This document shows, piece by piece, positions 15,976 to 24,490 of a stretch of 64,000 nucleotides of DNA. Positions within the stretch are counted from its first letter, which is position 1. Every line of letters begins with the position of its first letter. Source of the DNA: Paenibacillus nanensis (GTDB taxonomy: Bacteria > Bacillota > Bacilli > Paenibacillales > Paenibacillaceae); contig NZ_QXQA01000010.1 of assembly GCF_003583765.1 (NCBI RefSeq), positions 62,001 to 126,000 of the forward strand, in the 5' to 3' direction. Position numbers and translations under genes: made by a program. The notes below the pieces were generated by a model. It did no database searches and was not told the origin of the DNA. It was given only the letters and a program-made list of their open reading frames with translations.

Positions 15976-17688
15976 TTATTTCTGTCTGTCGATCCAATCC
16001 GCCATGTCCGTGATGACCTCGGCGCTGACATTGGCAGGTGCGCCGTATTCCATGCCTATGGACAATCCGTCATATTCGGTCATCAGGTGGTTCAGCTTCG
16101 GATAGGATTTGAATGCCGTATTAGGACGAGCGGCGAGTGCCGTCTTCCAGCCTTCGTACTGCTTCATGGAAACTTGCCAATCGTTCTCTCCTTGCAGAAT
16201 AAGCAGGGGAGCGGTTTGGCTTTTGGCCGACTCGCTCGGCACATAATCGCGCTGCTCATACCACCAATAGGCCGGCGGAAGAGGGAATGGCTCCGGCAGC
16301 TTCTCGGCCGAATATTCAGGGTTCTGAATGAGCGCTGCCGTCTGTTTGATCATGGCTGCGCTTCTCTCCTGAGCGGCGATCATCTCTTCGGGCAAGCCGA
16401 GCTCATTCATCCGTTTTAACGCTTCATCCTGCTGCTCCACCATCACGTCCGTCAATTGCCCGCTAGGCGCAGACAGCAGGATCGCACCGTCAATGAGGCT
16501 ATTCGTATCGCTGTCCAGCATCATGGGAACGGCGTACCCGCCTTGGCTGTGGCCGGCTACATAAATACGCGCGGAATCAATTTCCTTCATCGCTGCAAGC
16601 AGACCCGCGGCCAGCAGCGCGTCGTCTGCCGTTTCGTTTTTTAACGTAAATTTCGGCTGGGCCGACAGCTTGAACGTGTGCTCCTTCGACACCTTCTCAT
16701 ATCGCAGAGTCGCGATGTTGCGGGCGGCGAGGCCGGCCGCAATATCCTTGAATACTTTCGCGCCTCCGATGCTCGAATCCCGGTCATGCGGGCCTGATCC
16801 GTGTACCAGGATGACGGCCGCGAACGGCCCTTCGCCTTCCGGCAATGTTAATGTGCCCGGCAGCGCATATTCGCCATCGCCAATGACGACCTCTTTCTCC
16901 GTATAATTCCCTTTATCGTATTCGGGCTTCTGATACGGCGTAGCAGGCGTCAACGGAGCAAAATACAAATCGTCGATAAGGCCGTCAGCCTTGAACCGGA
17001 CGGTAATTTCCAGCGGGCCTTTGTCGGTCTCGTACCCCATAACGACGCTTGTATGAACATCATTGGTTTGAACAGCGGCCGTAAGCTGCATGGCCGGCCG
17101 GCCATAAGCCGCCGCATACTGCTGTGACAGCACGCCTAACGTTGGTTCCGGAAGCGACTGCTGCAGCGGGGCGCTCATCATGGATGGAAGTTTTGATGCG
17201 GCGCCTGCAATTAGATGATGGACAAATAAGCTGGCGGCGCCCTTGAAATCGCCGGCATCGACCGTCACAGCTTCGTCAGCCGCGCTCCAAAACGCCGCAG
17301 TTCCTAACGATTCGTTCAGAAAGTCTAACGAAGCGTATGTCTTTTGGTCCGCAATGGATACGGCTTCGCTCATCTGTATCTCCTTGCCGTTCACAATCGC
17401 TTGCTTCTTGCCGACGGTGAGGATGATCGTGTCGGCTCCGCGCAGTATCGTTACGGCTCGGGCGGCAGGATCCCATTCCACTTTCGCTCCAAGGGATTCC
17501 GCTACCTGTCTGATTGGCACCTGCGCCGAGTCTGCCAGCGGGGCCCGAGCGGTTTCGGCGGCGGTCTTCACGCTGCCCGAAGAGAGGGCGGCTTCCTGTG
17601 CCGCGTAAGTGACGGACGGAGCCGCCATGAGCAATGCGATAGAAGAGGCGATAATGGCTTTTTTTGCAGTGGGCTGTACACGTTTCAA
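15976..17688 (-). CDS. Secreted alpha/beta hydrolase with stalk domain
   Basis: About 570 residues: a signal peptide ending near VTYAAQ, a copper-amine-oxidase N-terminal-like stalk domain (~50-145; VPIRQVAESLGAKVEWD, ITVDAG-type strand pairs), a DUF3887-like domain (~150-255) and an alpha/beta hydrolase domain (~270-570) with HGSGPHDRD, nucleophile elbow GHSQGGY and a late LNHLM His. This layout is common for exported esterases of Paenibacillaceae; substrate unknown. I chose TTG 17688 because ATAGGAGCG sits 10 bases upstream; a GTG at 17697 is too close to that site. It lies 21 bp downstream of another alpha/beta hydrolase gene and is probably co-transcribed. Confidence 0.88.
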   Translation of the reverse strand: MKRVQPTAKKAIIASSIALLMAAPSVTYAAQEAALSSGSVKTAAETARAPLADSAQVPIRQVAESLGAKVEWDPAARAVTILRGADTIILTVGKKQAIVNGKEIQMSEAVSIADQKTYASLDFLNESLGTAAFWSAADEAVTVDAGDFKGAASLFVHHLIAGAASKLPSMMSAPLQQSLPEPTLGVLSQQYAAAYGRPAMQLTAAVQTNDVHTSVVMGYETDKGPLEITVRFKADGLIDDLYFAPLTPATPYQKPEYDKGNYTEKEVVIGDGEYALPGTLTLPEGEGPFAAVILVHGSGPHDRDSSIGGAKVFKDIAAGLAARNIATLRYEKVSKEHTFKLSAQPKFTLKNETADDALLAAGLLAAMKEIDSARIYVAGHSQGGYAVPMMLDSDTNSLIDGAILLSAPSGQLTDVMVEQQDEALKRMNELGLPEEMIAAQERSAAMIKQTAALIQNPEYSAEKLPEPFPLPPAYWWYEQRDYVPSESAKSQTAPLLILQGENDWQVSMKQYEGWKTALAARPNTAFKSYPKLNHLMTEYDGLSIGMEYGAPANVSAEVITDMADWIDRQK

Positions 17689-17709
17689 AATAATCACGCT
17701 CCTATAGGA

Positions 17710-18678
17710 TTAATTCGGTTTTTTGATCAGCTTTTCTACTTCCTTAGCCACCAGATCCGGATGATAGAGATGAATGTAGTGCTTGGAATCGCGAATGACG
17801 ACCTGCTCCGCATCCGGCGACCAGCTTGCCCAGCTTCTTTGACTTTCCAGCCAGGCCTTATTGTTTCGGCTGCCAAAGCGGTCTGCGGTTAAGGCGATCA
17901 ATGGAATCTCGAGCGGTTTTTTGCCCTCTGCCACCTTCTTGGCGTTAGCCCGGCTTAATCCCAGCTCGTCTGTCATATTCCGATTAAAGCCTTTCAGAAG
18001 AAGCGCTCTTTTCTCCAGCTCCTGCAGCTCTGCCGGGAGCAGTCTTAATTCATTGCGCTCGCTCTGAATGGACTTGGCAAGCTTGCCGCTTTGCATAATG
18101 ACTCTGGCAATCCCCGTGTTAACCGCGAATCGTTGCAAGTGCGACATGGCTGTAACGGCGGGTGCTTCCGCATAATACTCAGGCGTTCCTCCGTCAATGA
18201 GGAGGATTCCCTGCACTTCCCCCGGATAGGTCTGCGCGTACCGAACGGTCTCAAGGGAACCTAACGAATGGGCAACGAAGACATACGGCGGCTTTTGTCC
18301 GGATAACTGCAGCAGAGAGTGAATCTCTTCGACCATGACGTCAATATCCCGTCTTTGATCGGTTAGCTCGCTGAAGCCTGTGCCCGGACGTTCATATACA
18401 GCCACCTTGGCAAACGACGCCACCCTTTCCGTTAAGGGATAAAAATCGGCGTAAGGACTGACGGTCCCCCAGCCCGAAGCAAAAACTACCGTTGCGTCAC
18501 CGGTTCCTTCCGTGTACAAATGCATCCTATGGCCGTTCACCTCATACAGATCCCCGACCGGAACATAATGGTCCCGATCCTTTTGAACCCCCATCCATTG
18601 ATAGAGAGCTCCGATGGCGAGCAGCAATAACATTCCTGCGATCACATACAAACTCATCTTTCCTAGCTTTTTTAGCAT
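17710..18678 (-). CDS. Membrane-anchored alpha/beta hydrolase
   Basis: A 322-residue protein with one N-terminal membrane helix (SLYVIAGMLLLLAIGALY, ~9-27) and an outward alpha/beta hydrolase domain. Motifs: FASGWGTVSPY (oxyanion loop), ERPGTGFSE, nucleophile elbow AHSLGSLE, and DSKHYIHLY carrying the catalytic His near the end. The substrate is unknown. It is the first gene of a two-hydrolase unit; the second is secreted. Confidence 0.87.
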   Translation of the reverse strand: MLKKLGKMSLYVIAGMLLLLAIGALYQWMGVQKDRDHYVPVGDLYEVNGHRMHLYTEGTGDATVVFASGWGTVSPYADFYPLTERVASFAKVAVYERPGTGFSELTDQRRDIDVMVEEIHSLLQLSGQKPPYVFVAHSLGSLETVRYAQTYPGEVQGILLIDGGTPEYYAEAPAVTAMSHLQRFAVNTGIARVIMQSGKLAKSIQSERNELRLLPAELQELEKRALLLKGFNRNMTDELGLSRANAKKVAEGKKPLEIPLIALTADRFGSRNNKAWLESQRSWASWSPDAEQVVIRDSKHYIHLYHPDLVAKEVEKLIKKPN

Positions 18679-18830
18679 GCTGCGCTCCGCCCGCTTTTTT
18701 GAAAATCCGCCAAAACAATCGGCTTCAATGCGACTCTCCCCCTATCTCTAATCCTGCTTACATGTTCTACGACGGATAAGAGATCGAAATCGTTCATCGC
18801 CGGTTGAAAAAAATCCAAAAAAATGAAAAA

Positions 18831-18860
18831 AGCCGGCCAGGAGATAATTCCTGACCGACC
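18831..18860 (-). terminator. Terminator of secreted FecR/NHL/dockerin-like operon
   Basis: On the minus strand a 12-bp stem with wobble pairs (GGTCGGTCAGGA / TCCTGGCCGGCT) and a six-base loop is followed by TTTTTTCATTTTTTT. Confidence 0.82.
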
Positions 18861-18895
18861 GTTATGAGACCGTAATGTTTGTTTTTGAGCGGCTT

Positions 18896-20863
18896 TTACC
18901 ATTCAGAGAGCGGTTCGATGGCGGCAAGCAGCATTTGCATATCCAGATTGTCGAACCGGCCGTCATGATTCAGGTCAAGCCCCTCGCCTGCCTTAATGAA
19001 ACGAACGATATCGTCCATGTGGAGGCCGTCGCGATCGGCATCGATTAACGCTTTCTGATCATAAGAGAGGTCATCCGCTGACGGATCGTTCATGATATTG
19101 AACGCCAGAGGAATCGTCTCCTGCGAAGTCGCAATCGTAAAAACGTAATTTCCCGGCTCGCTCGCAATGATGTTCGGAATACGGATCGTGAACGCGTAAT
19201 CCGGGTCGAGGCGGTAACCAGGTGGAAGGGTAAAGGTTAGCTTATTGCCCGATGGGCGCTCCAGGGAAACGGGATGACTCATCTCTGCCGAAGGATCAAG
19301 CTCCAGCGGCTCAATGCCGATGTCCTGAACCGTGATGCCCTCATCCGTCAATAGAGTGCCCTCCGGGCTGGTAATCGTTATCGTATCCCCGCCCTTTAAT
19401 ATCGTATGAACGGGGAACCGAAACCGAAGTGCGCCGCCCGAATCCAAGCTGCCGTGACCTGCGCCGTTCAAGGAGCTTCCTTCGGCCGGAATAAAACCGA
19501 TATCGCGCTCTGCGGGAAGCATATCGCTCTCAGGTTGGATTTTAAAGGTGTGGAATCCGGGCGATGCCGCATTATGAATCCCCGCACTTTCCGCAATGGC
19601 GATGCTGGCTGTCGTAAAGCTGGACAGAGCAGCCGATGGCGTCAGGAACAATTGGCTGCCGTCAATCGAGGCGGAAGCTGCTGGAACGCCATTAATCGTT
19701 ATCTTATCGGGCTCGACGGATTCAAGCGTCTCCGGCAGCATTCCCGCCGGGAACGTGATCGCAATTCGCGTATCCGTGGCAATCGGCTGCATGACCGTGA
19801 ACGAGAACTGATACCCCGATGCGGCTGTGACGGTATACGAATCGGCATCGGGGTAGAAGTCCGTAACGCTGCGGCTGTATAAGTTGAACGCAAATGCTTT
19901 CGGCATCAGATCCTTGCTCGTCGTCAATTCGAAAGCGGCAGGTCCAGGCGTCGCCCTTACGCGATCGGGCGTTATTAAGAAATTCGAAAGCGTAATGGCG
20001 ACATCCGTGCCGGCCTCAATCGGCCTGTTCAGCGTAAACGTAAGCGCGGGATAGCCGTAATCGTCCCAGTCGGTATTTGCGCCGCTTAAGGCGTCCGCCG
20101 CTTCGCCGCCGTTAAGCGTGACGCTCGTTTTGTCTAAACGGATGGAAGCCGGGCTCCAATAGAAGGCGTTGTCGTAGCTGTACTGGTCCGGCACTTTTAC
20201 TTGAATGCGGTCGCCGCTGCTTAAAGCGGTGGCGGGCGTGAATTGGAACGTATAGGTGGAAAGATTGGAATAACCGCTGTAATTGCTTAAATACCGTCCA
20301 TTGTCATCGGAAGCGACTGTAAATTGAGACACCGACGCGCCGCTAATAATCTCGAACGGAATAGCCGTTAACGATCCGTCCGTCCTGCCGACATAGAAGG
20401 TGTAGCTGCCGGAATCGGGGTTGTCGATGCCAACCTCCTCCCACATCCTGATCGTGACCGCGCTGCCAGGCGGTATCGCATCGCTTAATTCAAACTGCAC
20501 GGTCGGCGCTTCCGCGGCGGGATCGACGCTTACGTTAACGATGTCATAGTAGCTGTATTCGGTATCTCCGCCAGGAACGGCTAGCTCCGAGCTGATAATG
20601 GTGCCGGCGGCAAACAAGGCCTCGTCAGGCAGCGAATAGGCTGCAGGGAATTCGACCGAAAGAGAGCCTTCCGGCGAAGCGGGAATCGCTTCGCTTGCCG
20701 TAAACTGAATGTCGTACGCCACGTCTTGCATATTCGGGTAGGGCGCCGCCAGGATGCTTCCGCCGCTGCTCGCGCTTGCCGGAACGGCCCCGCTCCAAGG
20801 GAGCAGAACCGCCGCAAGAAGCGACGCGACAACCATGCGGGCGCGCTTCTGTATCATTTTCAT
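18896..20863 (-). CDS. Secreted protein with C-terminal dockerin-like EF motifs
   Basis: A 655-residue exported protein with a signal peptide (cleavage likely after ASAS, ~32). The body is made of several beta-sandwich-like repeats (~100 residues each) rich in Asp, Ser and Pro; recurrent phrases such as LSSGDRIQVKVPD and IEAGTDVAITLSN suggest surface adhesion-type repeats. The last ~50 residues hold two calcium-loop motifs, DADRDGLHMDD (one residue short) and DLNHDGRFDNLD (canonical), each followed by a helix, as in type I dockerins. It is the last gene of a three-gene operon, 18 bp after the NHL gene, with a GGAGG site. The name dockerin-like is by motif only. Confidence 0.8.
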   Translation of the reverse strand: MKMIQKRARMVVASLLAAVLLPWSGAVPASASSGGSILAAPYPNMQDVAYDIQFTASEAIPASPEGSLSVEFPAAYSLPDEALFAAGTIISSELAVPGGDTEYSYYDIVNVSVDPAAEAPTVQFELSDAIPPGSAVTIRMWEEVGIDNPDSGSYTFYVGRTDGSLTAIPFEIISGASVSQFTVASDDNGRYLSNYSGYSNLSTYTFQFTPATALSSGDRIQVKVPDQYSYDNAFYWSPASIRLDKTSVTLNGGEAADALSGANTDWDDYGYPALTFTLNRPIEAGTDVAITLSNFLITPDRVRATPGPAAFELTTSKDLMPKAFAFNLYSRSVTDFYPDADSYTVTAASGYQFSFTVMQPIATDTRIAITFPAGMLPETLESVEPDKITINGVPAASASIDGSQLFLTPSAALSSFTTASIAIAESAGIHNAASPGFHTFKIQPESDMLPAERDIGFIPAEGSSLNGAGHGSLDSGGALRFRFPVHTILKGGDTITITSPEGTLLTDEGITVQDIGIEPLELDPSAEMSHPVSLERPSGNKLTFTLPPGYRLDPDYAFTIRIPNIIASEPGNYVFTIATSQETIPLAFNIMNDPSADDLSYDQKALIDADRDGLHMDDIVRFIKAGEGLDLNHDGRFDNLDMQMLLAAIEPLSEW

Positions 20864-20881
20864 TGCAAATCCTCCAGTTCG

Positions 20882-22453
20882 TTAAGGTCTCAAGATGACC
20901 GTCCGGTTCGCTTGATTCCATTGCACGTCGAGGCCTAACGCCTCCGCCATAAACCGCACGGGCACGTAAGCGCGGCCTTGCTTCAAATAAGGCGCGTACG
21001 GCGAAGCCGCATCGATGCGCAGCTCAATGACCGCGCCTTCTTCTCCCGTAAAGGTAACAAGCCTCTCGCCGTCCGCGTATTCCACCTCGTATCCGAGCTG
21101 CTCTGCGACCGCGCGAACCGGCACCATGACCCTGCTGTTCACCATCTCCGGCTGGGCGTCGAAGGAGACGAGCTCAGAGCCGAGCACAACCTTCAGCGCG
21201 CGGGAATCGGGCAGCTCAGGAAGCTGGTAAGGCGTGAGCAGACGGATTTTGTTGTTACGGGAATCCGCAACGTAGACGCTTCCGTCTTGAGCGACCGCAA
21301 CATCAGTCGGGCGATGGAAGGACGCTAGACGATCCGCGCCATCCCTCTCGCCGGTAAGCAGGGACGGCTGTCCAGCCAGCGTCACGACCTCTCCGTCGCG
21401 CAAATAGCGGATCGAGTGGTTCAGGCTGTCCGCGATGACGAGTCCGCCTTCTTCGGTAACGGCGATACCGGCGGGATAGCGGAATGATGCGGCAGAGGCC
21501 TTGCCGTCGGCAAATCCGCCCTCCGCGTAAAGCTTCGTCCGGTCCGCATACAGGGAAGCGCCTTGCTTAAGACCGGCGCCGATGCCGGCAACGGTCGTCA
21601 CTTTGCCCGTGGCGAAATTGATGTAGCGAATGCTTTGGTTGCCGGAGTCGCTGACGTACAGGTTGCCGCTGGCGTCAAGCGCGAGCCCTGTAGGCTCGTT
21701 GAACTTTGCTTTCGCCATATCGCCGTCCGCGAAGTCGCCGGCCGGCACCGCAACGCCCGGAAAAGCCTCGACGACCCGGTCGGATGGAGCCGTAAGCGTA
21801 ACGACTTCGCCGGCCGTCGTCATTTTGCGAATAACATGATTTAAGGTATCGGCGATATAAACCGTGCCGTCTGCGGCCACGGCTACATCGCTCGGCGAGT
21901 TGAAGGCCGCGCGGGCGCCCGGCCCGTCAGTCCTGCCCATCAGCCCGCTGCCCGCAATCGTGGTGACACGTCCGTCGGAGCCGATTTTGCGGATGGCGTG
22001 ATTGCCCGTGTCTGCGACATACAGCTCGCCTTTGTCATTCGATGCAATGCCTGACGGGCTCTGGAACAACGAAGCGTCGGCGGAGCCGTCGAGCAGGCCG
22101 CCAATTGGCAGGCCTTCGGCGTCCTTTCGCAGCATGACGCCGGCCAAGGTTTCCACGCCGTCATCCGATAGAGAGCGGAGCAGATGGTTGTCCCGGTCGG
22201 TGACGACTAAGGTGCCGTCTTGGCGGACCAGAAGCCCGGAAGGGCTGCGGAACTCTGCTTGAAGCTTCATGCCGCCTATGCTGCCATAGTCTCCCGATCC
22301 CGCATAGGTTGTGACGTCCAGCATGATTTGCCCTTTATCGCCGACGAGACTGTCTTGAGCGAAGGAAGCGGCGGCCGTGCCCGCAAGCGTGCTAATGGAA
22401 AGGGCTGACGCAAGAAGGATGGTTATTGTTTTTTTCAATTGCAATTGCTTCAC
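20882..22453 (-). CDS. Secreted NHL-repeat protein with stalk domain
   Basis: A 523-residue exported protein. After a signal peptide (~1-30) come about six NHL-type beta-propeller blades (~40-410): each has a phrase like GELYVADTGNHAIRKI or GNLYVSDSGNQSIRYI and an FNSPSDVAV/FNEPTGLAL strand. The C-terminal ~110 residues are a copper-amine-oxidase N-terminal-like domain (VMVPVRAVAEQLGYEVEY and YVPVRFMAEALGLDVQWN). Probably a binding scaffold and not an enzyme. The GTG start overlaps the stop of the preceding FecR-like gene (GTGA), so translation is coupled. Confidence 0.88.
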   Translation of the reverse strand: MKQLQLKKTITILLASALSISTLAGTAAASFAQDSLVGDKGQIMLDVTTYAGSGDYGSIGGMKLQAEFRSPSGLLVRQDGTLVVTDRDNHLLRSLSDDGVETLAGVMLRKDAEGLPIGGLLDGSADASLFQSPSGIASNDKGELYVADTGNHAIRKIGSDGRVTTIAGSGLMGRTDGPGARAAFNSPSDVAVAADGTVYIADTLNHVIRKMTTAGEVVTLTAPSDRVVEAFPGVAVPAGDFADGDMAKAKFNEPTGLALDASGNLYVSDSGNQSIRYINFATGKVTTVAGIGAGLKQGASLYADRTKLYAEGGFADGKASAASFRYPAGIAVTEEGGLVIADSLNHSIRYLRDGEVVTLAGQPSLLTGERDGADRLASFHRPTDVAVAQDGSVYVADSRNNKIRLLTPYQLPELPDSRALKVVLGSELVSFDAQPEMVNSRVMVPVRAVAEQLGYEVEYADGERLVTFTGEEGAVIELRIDAASPYAPYLKQGRAYVPVRFMAEALGLDVQWNQANRTVILRP

Positions 22454-24321
22454 CTGCTTTCTGCTGGCTGCACGGCAACGGTGATCGGATCATCCGCTAG
22501 GCTGCTTCCGTCCAGCAATACATTGCCGTCTTTATCCAAAACTTTGTAATAAGCGAGTTTTATTGTTAGATCGTCGTCGTTAGCAGTCATAAGCTGAAGC
22601 GGGATGCTGACGAGCAGCTTCTCTCCCGATACGTGCAGCTGGGTTTCCCTGGCGCCGGAGCTGTCGCTGACCGCCGCGTAATACAGGCTTGCCTCGTCGC
22701 CCCAAGCGAAAGGCTGCCTAATGATCTCCATACTGCCCGGCAGCGCTCCGAACACGGTATTCGGCGATTTGGGCAAAAGGTTTTTGCCGTGATAGCTTAG
22801 CCTGTTCCTTTCATAGAGAAGATGAACCTCGACCGCGTAAATGCTCTCCTCAGGCTGATCGAAGCCGCCAATGTAAAGGTTTGCCGTCACCGTCCTTCCG
22901 TTTGAGACAGCGTTGCGCAGAGTGAGCGTTCTCTCCCGGTCGGTATCCGGGTCTGTGCCAGGGTCCGTCCCCGGATCCGGATTGGAAGGCGGCGTGCTTG
23001 GCGAAGGCGAGCTTGGAACAGTCCCCGATGGACGGGAGGATTGTTCGTTCCGCGTTCTGCTTTCCTCAAACGCTTTGCGCGACGCTTCGTCAAGCTTCGC
23101 CTTCAGCTGCTCTTCCGCCTTGCGCGCGGCTTCCTCGGCAGCTTTCCGGTTCGCCTCGTCAATCGCCTTCTTATCGGCCTCTACTTTTTGCAGTAAGGCA
23201 GCCAGCCGCTGCTGGTTTTCGAGCAGCCGGCTTTGTTCCTCCAATAAGCGGCTTTCGCCCTCCTGCTCGGCACGCTTCAACGCTTCAATTTCGGGATCGA
23301 GCCCGGCTGCTTTATCGATTTTCTCTACACGGGTAAGATCGATTTTTTTAGCGGGGTCATCCACTTTTTTATTCGCTTCGTCAATAAGGAATTGCTCGAG
23401 CTTATGCTGGTCGATCGCTTCCTTCGCCAGGTTAGGGATAAAGTTATCGAAGTTGGCGCCGACTTTGCTTAGATCGTCCGCGTCTTGAATAAGAAGAGTA
23501 GACCCCTCCGCACGAGTAATGCCTGCCTCGAGCTGCTTTTTCAGCTGCTCAGCGATTTGCTCATTCTCTTTTAGGATGTCGGGCGTGCTTTTAACAAGGC
23601 TTTCAATTACTTTAGGCGGCAATTGACTCACGATCTGGCCGATATCGACGTATTCTACCTTCGTTCGAAGATCGTCCGCCTGCAGGCGCCCATCCAGATT
23701 AAGTTGCTGGGCCGGATAGACCAGAACGTGCTCAATTTCCTGCAAGTTTCGTCTCGCTTGCTCGGTCTCCGAGGAGGTGACCGTCGACGCGCGGACAACT
23801 CCGGCGGCAACAACCATACCGGTCTCTCCGGTTTTCTTGTTTATGATCGTTAGAAAGTGAGTGCCTTTGGCGGTCATGACGGCGGTCGGCGTCCGGATCT
23901 CGAATCGTTCTCCTGCGTTCTCCCCCGTCCGCTCCTCCACATGCGCCTTTATAGCGCCGGACAGCAGCGTAAACCGCGAGATGGCCGCTTTTCCTTGCGA
24001 CTTCAGATCGGACAGGAACAGCTCGCCGTGCTCGCCTAAAGTAAGCTCGTCCTTCCGGTCGTCGATCATTAGAATCGCATAAGCCCCGGCCCCCGTTCTA
24101 AGCGTATCTCCTTCATGCAGCTTCATTCCCGCATAAGCGGGGAAAGACGCTTGGCCTCCCGCTAGGCGAACGGTCGCGTCTCCTTTGGCCTCTAGAATCG
24201 TGACGGATCGTTCGGAAGCAAGCGCGAATACAGAGGCTGGAACGAGCGCCAAGACAAGAAAGCAAGCAAGCAGGACAAGCCCGTGCCGCCCTCTAGCGCT
24301 GAAAATCGAATTGTTTTTCAC
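22450..24321 (-). CDS. Exported FecR-domain protein, cohesin-like C-terminus
   Basis: A 623-residue exported protein. Order: signal peptide (~1-32, LLACFLVLALVPASVFA); FecR domain (~35-165; GDTLRTGAGAYAILMID and FEIRTPTAVMTAKGTHF are typical); alpha-helical stretch and a long charged coiled coil (~340-427, many KAEE/EEQ heptads); a Ser/Pro/Asp linker (428-463); and a ~160-residue beta-rich C-terminal domain (464-623; VEVHLLYERNRLSY, VSIPLQLMT) that resembles cohesins. The GTG start at 24321 follows AAAGGAG at 8-base spacing. First gene of the operon. FecR domains in Gram-positives often sit in surface proteins and not in iron signalling; I infer a wall-side scaffold. Confidence 0.85.
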   Translation of the reverse strand: MKNNSIFSARGRHGLVLLACFLVLALVPASVFALASERSVTILEAKGDATVRLAGGQASFPAYAGMKLHEGDTLRTGAGAYAILMIDDRKDELTLGEHGELFLSDLKSQGKAAISRFTLLSGAIKAHVEERTGENAGERFEIRTPTAVMTAKGTHFLTIINKKTGETGMVVAAGVVRASTVTSSETEQARRNLQEIEHVLVYPAQQLNLDGRLQADDLRTKVEYVDIGQIVSQLPPKVIESLVKSTPDILKENEQIAEQLKKQLEAGITRAEGSTLLIQDADDLSKVGANFDNFIPNLAKEAIDQHKLEQFLIDEANKKVDDPAKKIDLTRVEKIDKAAGLDPEIEALKRAEQEGESRLLEEQSRLLENQQRLAALLQKVEADKKAIDEANRKAAEEAARKAEEQLKAKLDEASRKAFEESRTRNEQSSRPSGTVPSSPSPSTPPSNPDPGTDPGTDPDTDRERTLTLRNAVSNGRTVTANLYIGGFDQPEESIYAVEVHLLYERNRLSYHGKNLLPKSPNTVFGALPGSMEIIRQPFAWGDEASLYYAAVSDSSGARETQLHVSGEKLLVSIPLQLMTANDDDLTIKLAYYKVLDKDGNVLLDGSSLADDPITVAVQPAESR

Positions 24322-24369
24322 ATATAAGCTCCTTTCTGTGCATCTCCTGCTGCTACGATACACGCGCCA

Positions 24370-24391
24370 GTTTAAAAACTGTTTAAAAAAC
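24370..24391. promoter_or_regulatory. Direct-repeat operator candidate, OmpR type
   Basis: GTTTAAAAAC (24370-24379) and GTTTAAAAAAC (24381-24391) are direct repeats 11 bp apart, the usual layout of OmpR/PhoB-family binding sites. Seventeen bases downstream is TACAAT (24409-24414), so the second repeat occupies the -35 position of a plus-strand promoter that has no good -35. The site lies in the 169-bp region between the FecR operon and the kinase gene. Confidence 0.55.
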
Positions 24392-24490
24392 GGCGGCCAT
24401 GTCGAATTTACAATAGATTTAATAAAGGGAAGCGAGAGATCCTGTCGAATAGTAGGGAATAATCGATTGAACGCGTTGTTGGAGGCTGGA

